From: Pyrenophora tritici-repentis
Taxonomy: Eukaryota > Ascomycota > Dothideomycetes > Pleosporales > Pleosporaceae
Direction: 5' to 3'
NCBI RefSeq assembly: GCF_003171515.1
Contig: NC_089395.1
Location: 2,728,001-2,792,000, forward strand
Length of the DNA stretch: 64,000 nt
The notes beneath the pieces were generated by a model. It did no database searches and had not been told where the DNA came from. It saw nothing but the letters and a program-made list of their open reading frames with translations. Below, piece after piece: positions 1 through 9,312 of the stretch (the stretch's first letter is position 1; every line of letters begins with the position of its first letter). A program made the translations under genes and the position numbers.

Positions 1-495
1 TGGAAAAGCAGTGGAGCCATTAAACATGACTAACATGATAGTACGACGGCATAAGGAACATTGACATGCACATGTACAAGAGAAAGAACTTGATATGAGG
101 ACGAGAAAAGACTAGGTTTTCGCGAAGAGTAGAATATGTTAGGAATATGTACTGTACCGTGATGCTGTTTTTCCTTTCTAATGAATCCACCTCTTTCGAC
201 TCATCCTTGCGCCCCACTATTCAGAGAGGGTGCAAGAAACCATACAACGTCATAATCATGTAAGAAGGATGAAACCCATTCGTCCCTGGCACCCATGCTT
301 ACCATAAAATACTTAGGAAAGGTGTCGTCGATACTCGGTGTGCCCTTCTTTCTGAAAGCATCATTTGATCGACCAATAGCCTGGAAACCTTCAGACATGC
401 TCACATCGCCGAAAACGCCATAGCTTATGCGGGTATAATGCTAGATAAAACGCCTATACAGAAAAACGAAGCCAGTCGGATGTTCGAACGCGAAG
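1..495. other. Intergenic, no gene seen
   Basis: The short open frames here (65 and 67 codons, minus strand) have no recognisable domain and lie just past the 3' end of the pseudophosphatase gene, so they are most likely 3' UTR or spacer. I see no repeat or RNA gene. Confidence 0.5.
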
Positions 496-1413
496 CTAGC
501 GGTCCTGAAATGGAGTAATCTCGCGACCACTGAAGCGAAGTGCATCTGATGCATCCATTCCGCCACTCATATCCATATCGTCGTCGTCGCGTGTGTCATC
601 AATACCTCGCTTCTGTTTCGTTGACGATGTATTGCTAGAGTCGATCTGCTGCACCGTAATCGAGCGCCGCGCTTCGACAATGTCCCAAAAAGAGCGGAGG
701 ATATTTTTCAGAACATCATCGAAGTTGACACAAAACCGCTGCGCTTGGACGACCTGCATAGCTTTGACATGGTCGATATTTTTGAGCGTCTGCATAAGGT
801 ACGCTGCTACCACTGCGGCTGACTTCTCATTGCCAGACTCGCAAAAGACTAGGACCTTGCCGAACGTGGCTTGGCCGGTAGTTTCTAGGTTATGTTGTCT
901 GACACGCGCGACGTGTGTACTGATAATGTTCGCTGCTTCGGCGAATTTGGGCGCGAGATTGTAGAAATTGTAGGCCTCGATGCTGCGCACCTCCAGACAG
1001 ACTTCGCGAGCCGCTTGTAGGGCTCCCATCATGCTGTTTGGCTGTGCGCGAATAGCCAGCACCATGGTGATTCCCTCGCGCTCGAGGAACGCCTTGTCCT
1101 TGGCTGCCACCATGGGCCCCAAATAAAGCCAGGGAAGGATCATCTGTGCGTTCCTCCGCCGTTCGTATGCCCATTCCATAATCGTGTTTGACTGTACGGT
1201 ACCTTCGAGGTCTAGTTCGTTTAGGAAGCTCATGTCGACCTCCCCAGAGCCGATACGTAGCGACAGGCATGGCATATCAGTCGCAAGTGTGGGCGGGGGA
1301 ACGATGATCCGAGGGGGCGTGGGCAGACGATAACTATACTCGTGCTGGGTGCGCATATGCCCACTGGGTAAGCTGGACATGGCTGACTCCTCACGACGGG
1401 CCGCCATAGTCAT
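496..1413 (-). CDS. STYX-like dual-specificity (pseudo)phosphatase
   Basis: Single-exon 305-codon gene. The middle of the protein has a dual-specificity phosphatase fold signature: ILPWLYLGP at the start of the domain, then VLVFCESGNEKSAAVVAAYL where the P-loop should be, then the conserved helix ending FCVNFDD. The canonical loop is HCxxGxxR[S/T]. Here the His is Phe, the Cys is kept, and the essential Arg is Lys. No general-acid Asp is obvious in the preceding loop (EAYNFYNLAP). In the family these changes mark STYX-type proteins, which bind phosphoproteins without hydrolysing them, so I infer little or no catalysis. The C-terminal tail is acidic (RDDDDMDMSGG). A second in-frame Met twelve codons in could be the true start. 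It is transcribed away from the upstream GNAT gene and the targets are unknown. Confidence 0.8.
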   Translation of the reverse strand: MTMAARREESAMSSLPSGHMRTQHEYSYRLPTPPRIIVPPPTLATDMPCLSLRIGSGEVDMSFLNELDLEGTVQSNTIMEWAYERRRNAQMILPWLYLGPMVAAKDKAFLEREGITMVLAIRAQPNSMMGALQAAREVCLEVRSIEAYNFYNLAPKFAEAANIISTHVARVRQHNLETTGQATFGKVLVFCESGNEKSAAVVAAYLMQTLKNIDHVKAMQVVQAQRFCVNFDDVLKNILRSFWDIVEARRSITVQQIDSSNTSSTKQKRGIDDTRDDDDMDMSGGMDASDALRFSGREITPFQDR

Positions 1414-2126
1414 AGTGTGAGTGTTGGTGGTTGAAGCGCGGGTAGAGAATTTATGGACGGATGCTGAGGTGAAGAGAGACCTCTGCAGCTGCGGTCCTCT
1501 GATTCACTACCTATCAGTGGTGGCGTGCCGAGAGGCAAGTGTGAAGCTTGGAAGCGTGTTGAACTGGTAGGAACGACTGGGAGGCGTTGGGCTTAGAATC
1601 TCGCAATCTGCCGAAGTCAACACGACAGCTCACGTAAAGATATTTAGGGTGCTTGACTAGAGAAGGAGACGTCTCATGGCAGAGGATACGGAAATGGCAA
1701 GGCACCTACGATACACGATCCACGATCCACGGATAAGAGCGCGTCTCCACGAGGCTGGACCGCGGGCAAGCTAACCGGAAGAAGACAGTAGCGCATGCTG
1801 CTGACGTAACGCGCCTTGCTCCAAACAAACCCAACATTACCGTGCTACCTGCTACCGCTACCTCGGTAGTGCTTGTTGCCGCAGTTATCAATGGATGACT
1901 GGGTTGTTCCGAAGAAGACTACAAGGCTTTTTGATGCTGGAAATACGCCGTCGTGAGCCTTCTAGCGCGAAACCATCTTCGGTCGCTGCAGACCTAGAAC
2001 AGCAGCTAGCCACCTTGGATCTCCTGTCGCCTTGAACCCTTTATATCTGCATCTACTCTCAAGCCCTTCCATTGTTCTCGGGATTTCTTTCAATTCCGCA
2101 GACCAAGCTCAATCCAATACCCCGCC
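1414..2126. other. Divergent promoter region
   Basis: This 0.7 kb gap separates the minus-strand pseudophosphatase from the plus-strand GNAT gene, so it should hold both promoters. Two short minus-strand frames (63 and 61 codons) show no domain and look fortuitous. A clear TATA box or repeat was not found. Confidence 0.5.
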
Positions 2127-2909
2127 ATGCCAATCCGGCCCGCAACCCCATCTGACGAGCCTGCCATGGTCTCCGTCCTAGCCTCGGCCTTTTGGGATGA
2201 TCCGCTTTGGGTCCTGATACTCCCCCACCGCAACAAATACCCAGAAGATGTCAACTCGTATTGGTCCGACCAGCTCCGTAAGAGCTGGTCCAAGCCCAAT
2301 GAAAGACAACTTGTTTCCACCGTCAATGTTGATGGGACGGAGAAAGTAGTGGGGGTAGCCGTCTGGCAGCGACAAGGCGATGATGCAGGAAAGCAAAAGG
2401 TGGAAGACGAGTGGGTTGATGTTGGTGAGCAAAACCAAAATCCCCTAAATACGCTATCTTTATAGACTCGGTGGTACCATGCGTATTAGCAGTCTGTTTG
2501 TACTAAGGCTCCATCAGGTTCAGATGCTTTCCGCCCTCTCCCTGATACTCCAAATCGTGCCGTTGATCCCAACAAGGTCAACATTCTGGAAGATTCCCAC
2601 CCTTTCGCCGCGCACTTGTGGAGCGGTGAGCGAAGGAACAACTGGTATCTCGTGCTCTGCGGCGTCCACCGGGACTACGCTGGCAAAGGGCTCGGACGAG
2701 AGCTTGTGCTTTGGGGCCTCGAGCGCGCCAGGGAGGAGAACGTGCACGCAAGCTGTGTCACAAGTCCGGGCACTGAAAGATTCTATCTACGATGTGGGTT
2801 CGACGAGATAGTGGGAAATTGTAACGAAGGAGAAGGTAACCCATTGAACGGTGTTGCAGGAGGGGATGCGCTTTTCATGTATCCCAAGAAGAAGGAGGCA
2901 GGCAATTGA
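2127..2909 (+). CDS. GNAT family N-acetyltransferase, two exons
   Basis: Exon 1 is 2127-2424 and exon 2 about 2524-2909, joined across a GTGAGC...CAG intron to give 227 aa. The first ATG opens with MPIRPATPSDEPAM, the usual beginning of a GNAT domain (beta-1 and the first helix). The acetyl-CoA-binding motif A is GVHRDYAGKGLGRELVLWGL, containing the R/QxxGxG/A pattern as YAGKGLG, followed by FYLRCGFDEI, the typical C-terminal GNAT strand and helix. An acceptor AG six bases earlier (exon start 2518) is also in frame and would add two residues. The substrate cannot be told from sequence; small GNATs of this kind acetylate amines, amino acids or antibiotics. Likely cytosolic, with no signal peptide. 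Confidence 0.82.
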
Positions 2910-3243
2910 GGGCTCTGCTGCCTTTAGCACATTTTTGAAGCAACTCTTGACATCTGCAAGTTTGTGCAATGTTAGTACTGCATCGCATTGCACTACCAAG
3001 CAACGATATCGGCTGGCGGTATAGGTACCTTACTCGCCAGTGGGACAACGGCTTCTAGTTCGGCCAATTGAATTCTTCCCGAACAACTACCCGGGAAAAT
3101 TGCGGGGAAGAACCAGCATCCTTTTCTTGACTGTCGTCATCGCGCAGCTGATATGATATTGTGACATGAATAAGTACCAGAAAGGCACCTCAAGATGTCG
3201 CCTGTAGAAATATTCCGAATTGCTTCTGGAACTATATGCAGCC

Positions 3244-5181
3244 ATGAAGATCACATCACCAATTTTGGTGTCTCTTGCAGGACTAACGTCAAGCCATATC
3301 ATTCCTCGTCAAGGATCAATCGATTATAACGTTGCTCCGCCAAACCTTTCCACGCTAGCTAATGTCTCTTTATTCAACACATGGCGACCAAAAGCGCACG
3401 TTCTTCCGACATATGGTCAGATAGGTAAGAATTGAATCATACCAATCTGAACCTCAACTAACCAATCTATAGGCGACCCATGCATGCACTATACTGACCC
3501 CAAAACCGGCATCTTCCACGTAGGATACCTCCACAACGGCGCATCAGGTGCAACAACAAGCAACCTAGTTACCTACACAGATTTGAATCCCAACTCTGAG
3601 CCCTTCATCCGCGCAGGCGGCCTCAATGACCCCCTCTATGTGTTCGACGGTAGTGTAATTGAGCGCGGAATTAACGGTACACCTACACTACTCTACACCA
3701 GCGTGAGCTACCTACCCATTCAATGGACCGTCCGTTATACCAAAGGAAGCGAAACCCAATCCCTCGCCGTGGCCACAGACGGAGGAAGGAACTTTACCAA
3801 GTCCAACATTGGCCCCGTAATCCCTAGCCCTCCATTTGCCGTAAACGTCACGGGATTCAGAGACCCGTATGTTTTCCAAAACACACAAGTCGACAGCCTG
3901 TTGGGAAAGCGGGAGGGGACCTGGTATACCGTCATTTCCGGCGGTGTGCATGGCAAAGGCCCAAGCTTGTTCCTGTATGCTCAATACGACGATGAAGATG
4001 CCGATCTGTTCCAGACATGGGAGTATCTGGGCGAATGGTGGCATGAGCAGGCAAACACGACGTGGACTGAAGAGGGCTGGGCCGGACGTTGGGGCTTCAA
4101 CTTCGAAGTTGCAAACTACTTTGCTCTGGACAAGCACGGTGCTAACCCCAAGGGTGAAACTTTCGTCACCGTGGGTGCAGAGTGGAGTTATACGCCAATC
4201 ATCCCGCAAGTCTCAGACAACAGAGACATGCTCTGGGCCGCTGGAAAGCAAACCCTCGTCGACGGAAAACTGACATTCGAGCCCACCATGGCTGGAAGAC
4301 TAGATTCCGGACGCTCCGCGTACGCAGCTGCTGGCAAAGTCCTGCCCGCGGACTCGCAAGCTAGCTGGTCAAGCGGCGCACCCGATCGCTTCATCACGTA
4401 CGTATGGCTAACAGGCGACTTCTACGGAACCGCAAAACAATTCCCCACCGCACAGCAAAACTGGACCGGCTCCCTGCTTCTCCCCCGCGAACTCAGCGTC
4501 GGCTACCTAAACGTCGTCGACAACGAACTTTCGCGGGAAAAGGGCTCGTGGAGAATCGACTGCGAGAACAGTGACGGTACTCTCACACTAGCGACATTGC
4601 ACCAGAAGATCGCGCGGGAACCTTATGCTGCGTTTACGAAGAACGCGACTGGCACTATCACACAATCTGGTGGAAGAGTTTCCCAGACCACGAAGTTTAA
4701 GACAAGTCCAAAGTCGAAGCATTACATGTTGTCCGCCAGTTTGACTTTCCCATCACGCTCAGAGTCGCTGAAAGCTGGCTTCAATATCCTCACAGGCGCA
4801 CGTGAATCCACACCTATTTACTACCAATTCTCCAACGAAAGCTTCATCGTCGATCGCTCAAATTCTTCTGCGGCGGCGGCGACTACATCTGGTATCGCCA
4901 ATGACAATGAGACTGGAAAGTTCCGCTTGTTTGATGTTGCTGGCGGCAATGGAACGCAGGTTGAGACGTTGGATTTGACCATTGTGGTAGATGGCGGCGT
5001 TGTGGAAGTTCATGCTAATAATCGGTTTGCGTTGAGCACTTGGTTACGGAGCTGGTATGCGGATAGCACCGGTATTGAGTTCTTTGTGGAGGGTGGTGAG
5101 GTTACTTTCAGCGAGGTCAAGGTTTGGGAGGGTCTTGTTGATGCATGGCCGCAGCGGAAGAGCGTCGTTCAAAGCGCATGA
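3244..5181 (+). CDS. Secreted GH32 fructosyl-enzyme (invertase/fructosyltransferase type)
   Basis: Two exons, 3244-3424 and 3473-5181, with a 48 bp GTAAGA...TAG intron, encode 629 aa. The N-terminus (MKITSPILVSLAGLTSS) looks like a signal peptide, favouring the ATG at 3244 over the one at 3220. The intron falls just before the catalytic motif: IGDPCMHYTDP puts the nucleophile Asp at about residue 62. The RDP motif (GFRDPYVF) gives the transition-state-stabilising Asp at about 191, and WGFNFEVANYF supplies the acid/base Glu at about 272. GDPC in place of the plant/yeast NDPNG sequon is usual in the fungal branch that includes fructosyltransferases and sucrose-acting fructofuranosidases. A C-terminal beta-sandwich follows, ending near FFVEGGEVTFSEVKVW. 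Probable role: extracellular hydrolysis or transfructosylation of sucrose or fructans. Several NxT/S sequons suggest glycosylation. Confidence 0.92.
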
Positions 5182-5663
5182 AGTGTATATACAATTAACT
5201 TGTAAATATAATATCTGTTGAGAATATCTGGGTTCAGTCCAGGTAGAAGGTGCTTGGGGGTCACATGATGTGCTGGTGTGGCAGGCACTGCCCGGTGGGC
5301 AATGGCATCCACCACAACAGCCTGAGAGGTGGACACATAACACGATAGTCAATACAATACGTTGCAGCCACCCCGCCTTGTCCCTCCTCCCACTCGGTTA
5401 TCCATAGTAGTCATACTACTAGAGGGACCTTGTTCCAATAATATCAGCATAGTATATAATTAGTTCAAAAGCCGTCCAGTACTTTCAAAAGGTTCTACAA
5501 GAAGTGGCACGATCATCCGTTTCTTCTACTGGTTCGTAACATAATCAGTTGAGTCGAGGTGAGAAAGCATAAACAGCAAAAATTCAGTTTGTTTCTAGGA
5601 GCATGACGTGTAAAGATGTGCAGCCTCGCAGGCTATCATCCAGATGAAAGAGCAAAAAAAAAC
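5182..5663. other. 3' region of GH32 gene and spacer
   Basis: Holds the presumed 3' UTR of the GH32 gene (AT-rich just after the stop) and spacer up to the tRNA. A weak 102-codon minus-strand frame overlaps the end of the GH32 gene and is judged a shadow. Confidence 0.5.
5654..5662 (-). terminator. RNA polymerase III terminator of tRNA-Pro
   Basis: A run of nine A on the plus strand (nine T in the transcript) begins two bases past the mature tRNA 3' end. This is the normal oligo-T stop signal for Pol III. Confidence 0.85.
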
Positions 5664-5754
5664 GGGTCTTACCGCGACTCGAACGCGGGGCCTCTCGCAA
5701 GTGTGCTCAGGTTGTCCACCCTAAGCGAGAATCATACCACTAGACCATAAGACC
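5664..5754 (-). tRNA. tRNA-Pro (AGG) with a 19 nt intron
   Basis: Read on the minus strand, the acceptor stem GGTCTTA pairs with TAAGACC, followed by discriminator C. The D arm contains GGTCTAGTGGTATGA, the anticodon stem is CTCGC/GCGAG with loop TTAGGGT, and the T arm has GTTCGAGTC. The anticodon AGG lies at plus positions 5720-5722. About 19 nt interrupt the molecule one base 3' of the anticodon, the standard place for a nuclear tRNA intron. Removing them leaves 72 nt. The exact intron ends could slide by a base. Confidence 0.93.
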
Positions 5755-5972
5755 GTACAACACGCTTCTCACGTGATTGATGGGAGAATGTGCTGTAATA
5801 TATAATATATTGACGGATAATGCAGACAGCCTCTAGAGATGGTGCCCGATGGAAGGGCTGAAGATGTGGGGCACGTTCCAGAAGGTCGTTCCACCTTTTG
5901 CCGACTTCGTATAAAACCAAATTTCGCAACTCTGGCCAATTGTGGATACAGCGCCAACCGATAACATGATCC

Positions 5973-6007
5973 ATGGGCGAGCGGCGCACACGGGCGAGCG
6001 GCGCACC
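5973..6007 (+). repeat. 17 bp direct duplication in left end of pogo copy A
   Basis: Two adjacent units, each a GGGCGAGCGGCGCAC core plus two variable bases, sit side by side in the left terminal repeat. The right terminal repeat holds only one unit. Likely transposase-binding sites or slippage within the terminus. Confidence 0.8.
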
Positions 6008-6044
6008 CCACCAACTTTACTCACCTTACTGATCTTAATCTACA

Positions 6045-7697
6045 ATGGCTCAACGCAGCGCTACTCAATTACTATCAAATGAAGCAGATATTCAGCTTGC
6101 TATCTCATCTATTAATGCGCACCAGATCTAAGGTACCCGTACTGCTGCAGTAGTCTACAACGTAGCCGAAACAACGCTCCGCCGCCGACGCGCTGGTATA
6201 CCTGCCCGACGCGATTGCCCGCCCAACTCAAGGAAGCTTACCCAGAGAGAAGAGGAGGTGATTATTAGCTATATACTTCAGCTAGATCTGCGTGGATTTG
6301 CGCCTACCTACACAGCTGTACGTGATATGGCTGATAAGCTGCTGGCTGCGCGTGGTGGAGAGCAGGTTGGAGTCAACTGGCCATCTACCTTTGTTAAGCG
6401 TACAGACAGTCTTCGGACGTGTTTCAACCAAGCGTACGATAGGCAGAGAGCTCTTTGTGAGGATGCAACATTAATAAAGAGGTGGTTTAAGCTTGTAGAA
6501 GAGACAAAGGCTGAGCTAGGTATCTGCGATGAGGACGTCTACAACTTTGATGAAGCTGGCTTTATGATGGGCAAGATTACAACGCAGCTAGTTATAACAG
6601 GAGCAGAGAGGAGAGGCAGGCCGAAGAGTATTCAGCCAGGCAATCGCGAGTGGGTAACGCTGATCGCTGCTATCAGCGCTGCTGGCTGGTCAGTCCCACC
6701 GTTCCTCATCTTCGCTGGCCAGTACCACCTATCAGCCTGGTATAAGGAAGCTGAGATCCCACGCGACTGGGCGATCGCAGTCAGCGATAATGGCTGGACG
6801 AATAATGAGCTTGGAGTTGAGTGGCTAAAGCACTTCAACGCTCACACGCAGGCTCGTAGTGTAGGCGCGCGTCGCCTGCTTATTATTGATGGCCATAAGA
6901 GCCACCAATCTCTAGAGTTCCAGGAGCTCTGCAAGGAGAACAATATCCATACGCTCTGTATGCCTCCTCACTCATCTCACCTACTCCAGCCACTTGATGT
7001 TGGCTGCTTCTCGCCATTGAAGCGCGCGTACAGCCGTGAGGTGGAGAGCCTTATGCGCAACCACATCAACCACATCACCAAGCTAGAGTTTCTGCCAGCG
7101 TTCAAGGCAGCATTTGATCAAGCGTTCACGCCAGCCAATATCTGCTCAGCCTTCCGCGGCGCAGGCCTTGTTCCTCTACAACCAGAGGCTGTTCTATCAA
7201 AGGTAGATGTACAACTGCGTACACCTACTCCTCCAGCAGCTCTGCCAGAGGCTCCCTGGGTAGCTCAAACGCCGAGCAACGCGCGTGAGCTTGAGGCTCA
7301 GTCAAGCCTAATACGTGAGCGCGTGCGCCAGCACAAGAGCTCATCACCAGCTTCAATTATTATGGCGATTGACCAGCTAAAGAAGGGCGCCGAGGTGATG
7401 ATGCTCTCTGCTGAGCTGATGCGCGATCGGATCTCTAGTCTTGAGAAGGCCAATAGCGCAGCCTCAGAGCGTAGGCGGCGCTCTAAAAGGCGTATACAGA
7501 AGCATGGAGTACTCACAAAGGGAGCTGGAGAGGACATACTGGCTCAAAATGAGGCTGACCAGCAGATTGCTCATGAAGAGCGTCAAGGAGGAGCGCGATC
7601 AGGCCTCAGCCAGCGGGCTCAAAGGCGCTGCACTAGGTGCAAGGAGACTGGGCACAACTCGCGCACATGCAAGACTGATACTATTAATATAGAGTAA
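6045..7697 (+). pseudogene. Pogo-type transposase with one in-frame stop
   Basis: The frame opens at the ATG at 6045 (MAQRSATQLLS) and would give about 550 aa, but codon 29 is TAA (6129-6131) followed by GTR in the same frame; the frame stays open from there to 7697. In order: an N-terminal helix-turn-helix (VYNVAETTLRRRRAG), a CENP-B-type DNA-binding region (LDLRGFAPTYTAVRDMADKL), the DDE_1 catalytic domain (first Asp in YNFDEAGF, second in LLIIDGHKSH, third in LLQPLDVGCFSPLK), and a C-terminal CCHC zinc knuckle (CTRCKETGHNSRTC). CAA or CAG to TAA would be a CpA-to-TpA change typical of RIP. A shorter protein from the ATG at 6258 would lack the helix-turn-helix, so autonomous activity is doubtful. 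Confidence 0.85.
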
Positions 7698-7721
7698 TCT
7701 ACTGTATCAATATCTAGCAAT

Positions 7722-7739
7722 AATATTATCGCGTTGTTG
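7722..7739 (+). repeat. Subterminal 18 nt motif shared by both pogo elements
   Basis: AATATTATCGCGTTGTTG lies 62 bp inside the right end. The other pogo-like element has the same motif with one transition at 28295-28312, 66 bp inside its right end, although the terminal repeats of the two elements differ. Confidence 0.75.
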
Positions 7740-7965
7740 AGATGCATCGCTTTAAAGTTGCAAAAGTTGGTGGGGTGCGCCGCTCGCCCATGGATCATGT
7801 TATCGGTACGCCCTTTAGGCAACATTCTGTCCCAGGGGTATCTTGTGCATTAAGAATTAAGCCTTGCTCAATTCACTGCAACGGCTAGAGGATATTTCCT
7901 CGTTCAAGGTCTGCACCCGGGAAACATTCAACATTACGAAGTCAGCGAAGACACAACAAGCGAAC

Positions 7966-8547
7966 ATGACCCAAAGCACGCGACCAGAAGTCTGGATCCG
8001 CCCCGCCATCTTCACAGACGACAAAGAAATTGTGGGGCAGCTATTTCTTGCATACGCACGCTCATTGCCCATCAGCCTCGACTTCCAAAATTTCGAACAC
8101 GAATTGGCGGCTTTACCGGGGAAATATGCGAGCGAAAAGGGCGGTGCAGTGTGGTTGGCATATGCGACAATAGAACAGGAGCCTGCCAACACCAGCAAAG
8201 GACAGAAAGAGCAAGCTATAGGATGCATAGCTATTCGACCATTCTTCTCTACACCTACTATAGCTGAGTCGGCAACTTTGCTGTCGAATACAACGTCGCC
8301 TACAACTACAACATGTGAGCTCAAGCGACTCTATCTTACACCTACATCTCGCGGTCTTGGCGTGTCCAAATTACTGATGGATGTCGCGATTTCGCATGCG
8401 AGGAAACTGGGGTACAAAGAGATGCTACTTGACACGCTGAGTAGTATGGCGCCGGCGAGGAAGCTGTATAAAGGGTATGGATTTGAGGAGATTAGTAGCT
8501 ACTACGAGAGTGTGGAGGATGCCGTGTTTTATCGGTTAGTGCTTTAA
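7966..8547 (+). CDS. GNAT family N-acetyltransferase
   Basis: Single exon, 193 aa from the ATG at 7966 (MTQSTRPEVWIRPA). An upstream in-frame ATG at 7864 would add 34 residues with no domain similarity, only 60 bp from the transposon end. The domain runs from VWIRPAIFTDDKEI to the C-terminus. Motif A is LKRLYLTPTSRGLGVSKLL, with the acetyl-CoA pyrophosphate loop SRGLGVSK, followed by LGYKEMLLDT and the closing AARKLYKGYGFEEI-type segment (here PARKLYKGYGFEEI). The acceptor substrate is unknown. The pogo-like transposon ends 165 bp upstream, so its insertion may have displaced or modified this gene's promoter. Confidence 0.85.
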   Translation: MTQSTRPEVWIRPAIFTDDKEIVGQLFLAYARSLPISLDFQNFEHELAALPGKYASEKGGAVWLAYATIEQEPANTSKGQKEQAIGCIAIRPFFSTPTIAESATLLSNTTSPTTTTCELKRLYLTPTSRGLGVSKLLMDVAISHARKLGYKEMLLDTLSSMAPARKLYKGYGFEEISSYYESVEDAVFYRLVL

Positions 8548-8593
8548 ATAGATGTATTTGAACCTACCGTGATGACTTCGCAGGAGGTTTAAT

Positions 8594-8952
8594 GCGCAGA
8601 ACCATCTCATCTCACACGGAAGGAAACTAGATTAGGCAATTTCTGATAGGTGTTGGATACTGTATTTAATATAGTGAATTAAAGGCCTAGGTAAAGGCTT
8701 AGGGACACGTTTTCTATAGTATAGAAAAGAAACTCGATTAGGTAGTTTCTAATTAGTGTTGGATACTGTGTTTAGTATAGTGAATTAAAGGTCCGGGTTG
8801 AAGGTCTAGGGACATAGATGCGCAGAACCATCCTATCTCGCACGGAAGGAAACTAGATCAGGTAATTTCCTTTTACTGTTGGATACTGTATAGATTATAG
8901 TGAATTGAAGGTCTGGTTGAAGGCCTGGGAACTACGTTTTCCGTAGTATAGG
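8594..8952. repeat. Three decayed tandem repeat copies (~95-133 bp)
   Basis: Copies at about 8594-8724, 8725-8818 and 8820-8952. The first and third begin GCGCAGAACCATC and end TTTTCYRTAGTATAG; the middle one lacks the first ~30 bp. All share GAAACTMGATYAGG, then TGTTGGATACTGT, then TATAGTGAATT. Most differences are C/T or G/A transitions, which suits RIP decay or age. No coding frame crosses them. Possibly remnants of a longer repetitive element or minisatellite-like amplification. Confidence 0.75.
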
Positions 8953-9000
8953 TGTCACGATAACTTCATGTAACAGAAGAATCAGGAGAAACGCGCTGTG

Positions 9001-9109
9001 ACCCGGGTGTCATAAAATACTAGACATACCAGTAAAAAAACCACTGTAGTCGCCAGACACGTCTATTGGGTGCTTGCCCATACTGTCCAGTGTTTTATGT
9101 CACCCAGGT
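9001..9109. mobile_element. MITE-like imperfect inverted repeat
   Basis: The left arm ACCCGGGTGTCATAAAATAC (9001-) and the right arm ending GTTTTATGTCACCCAGGT (to 9109) are inverted copies over about 25 bp with a handful of mismatches. The 109 bp unit contains no gene. I could not define a target-site duplication, so a MITE origin is plausible but unproven. It lies about 200 bp upstream of the SNF2-family gene. Confidence 0.55.
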
Positions 9110-9312
9110 GTTGTGGTGTTGATGCTTGGCAGGTGGTAATTGGAGGCGTGATCGCGCGTCTCCCAAAACGTCATCGATTTCCGCTTAGCGCGTCGTCTTT
9201 CATCGCGAACGCGATCGCATGCGCTCATCGCCACCTGCCCCTGGAATTAGTATCAACACAACTTACAATACCTCACTCTTCCTTTGCATTCTAAATTCCA
9301 TCTGAACGCGTC

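Larger units (their letters stand above)
5962..7802 (+). mobile_element. Pogo-like (Tc1/mariner superfamily) DNA transposon, copy A
   Basis: A 1.84 kb element flanked by TA dinucleotides, the Tc1/mariner target duplication. The ends are inverted repeats: the left begins TAACATGATCCATGGGCGAG and the right is its reverse complement, running about 40 bp to CCAACTTT. The match extends about six bases outside the TAs (ACCGATA), so the exact boundary is slightly uncertain. The left end carries an extra direct copy of a 17 bp segment (GGGCGAGCGGCGCAC core) that is absent from the right end. It encodes a DDE_1-type transposase interrupted by one stop. Confidence 0.88.
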
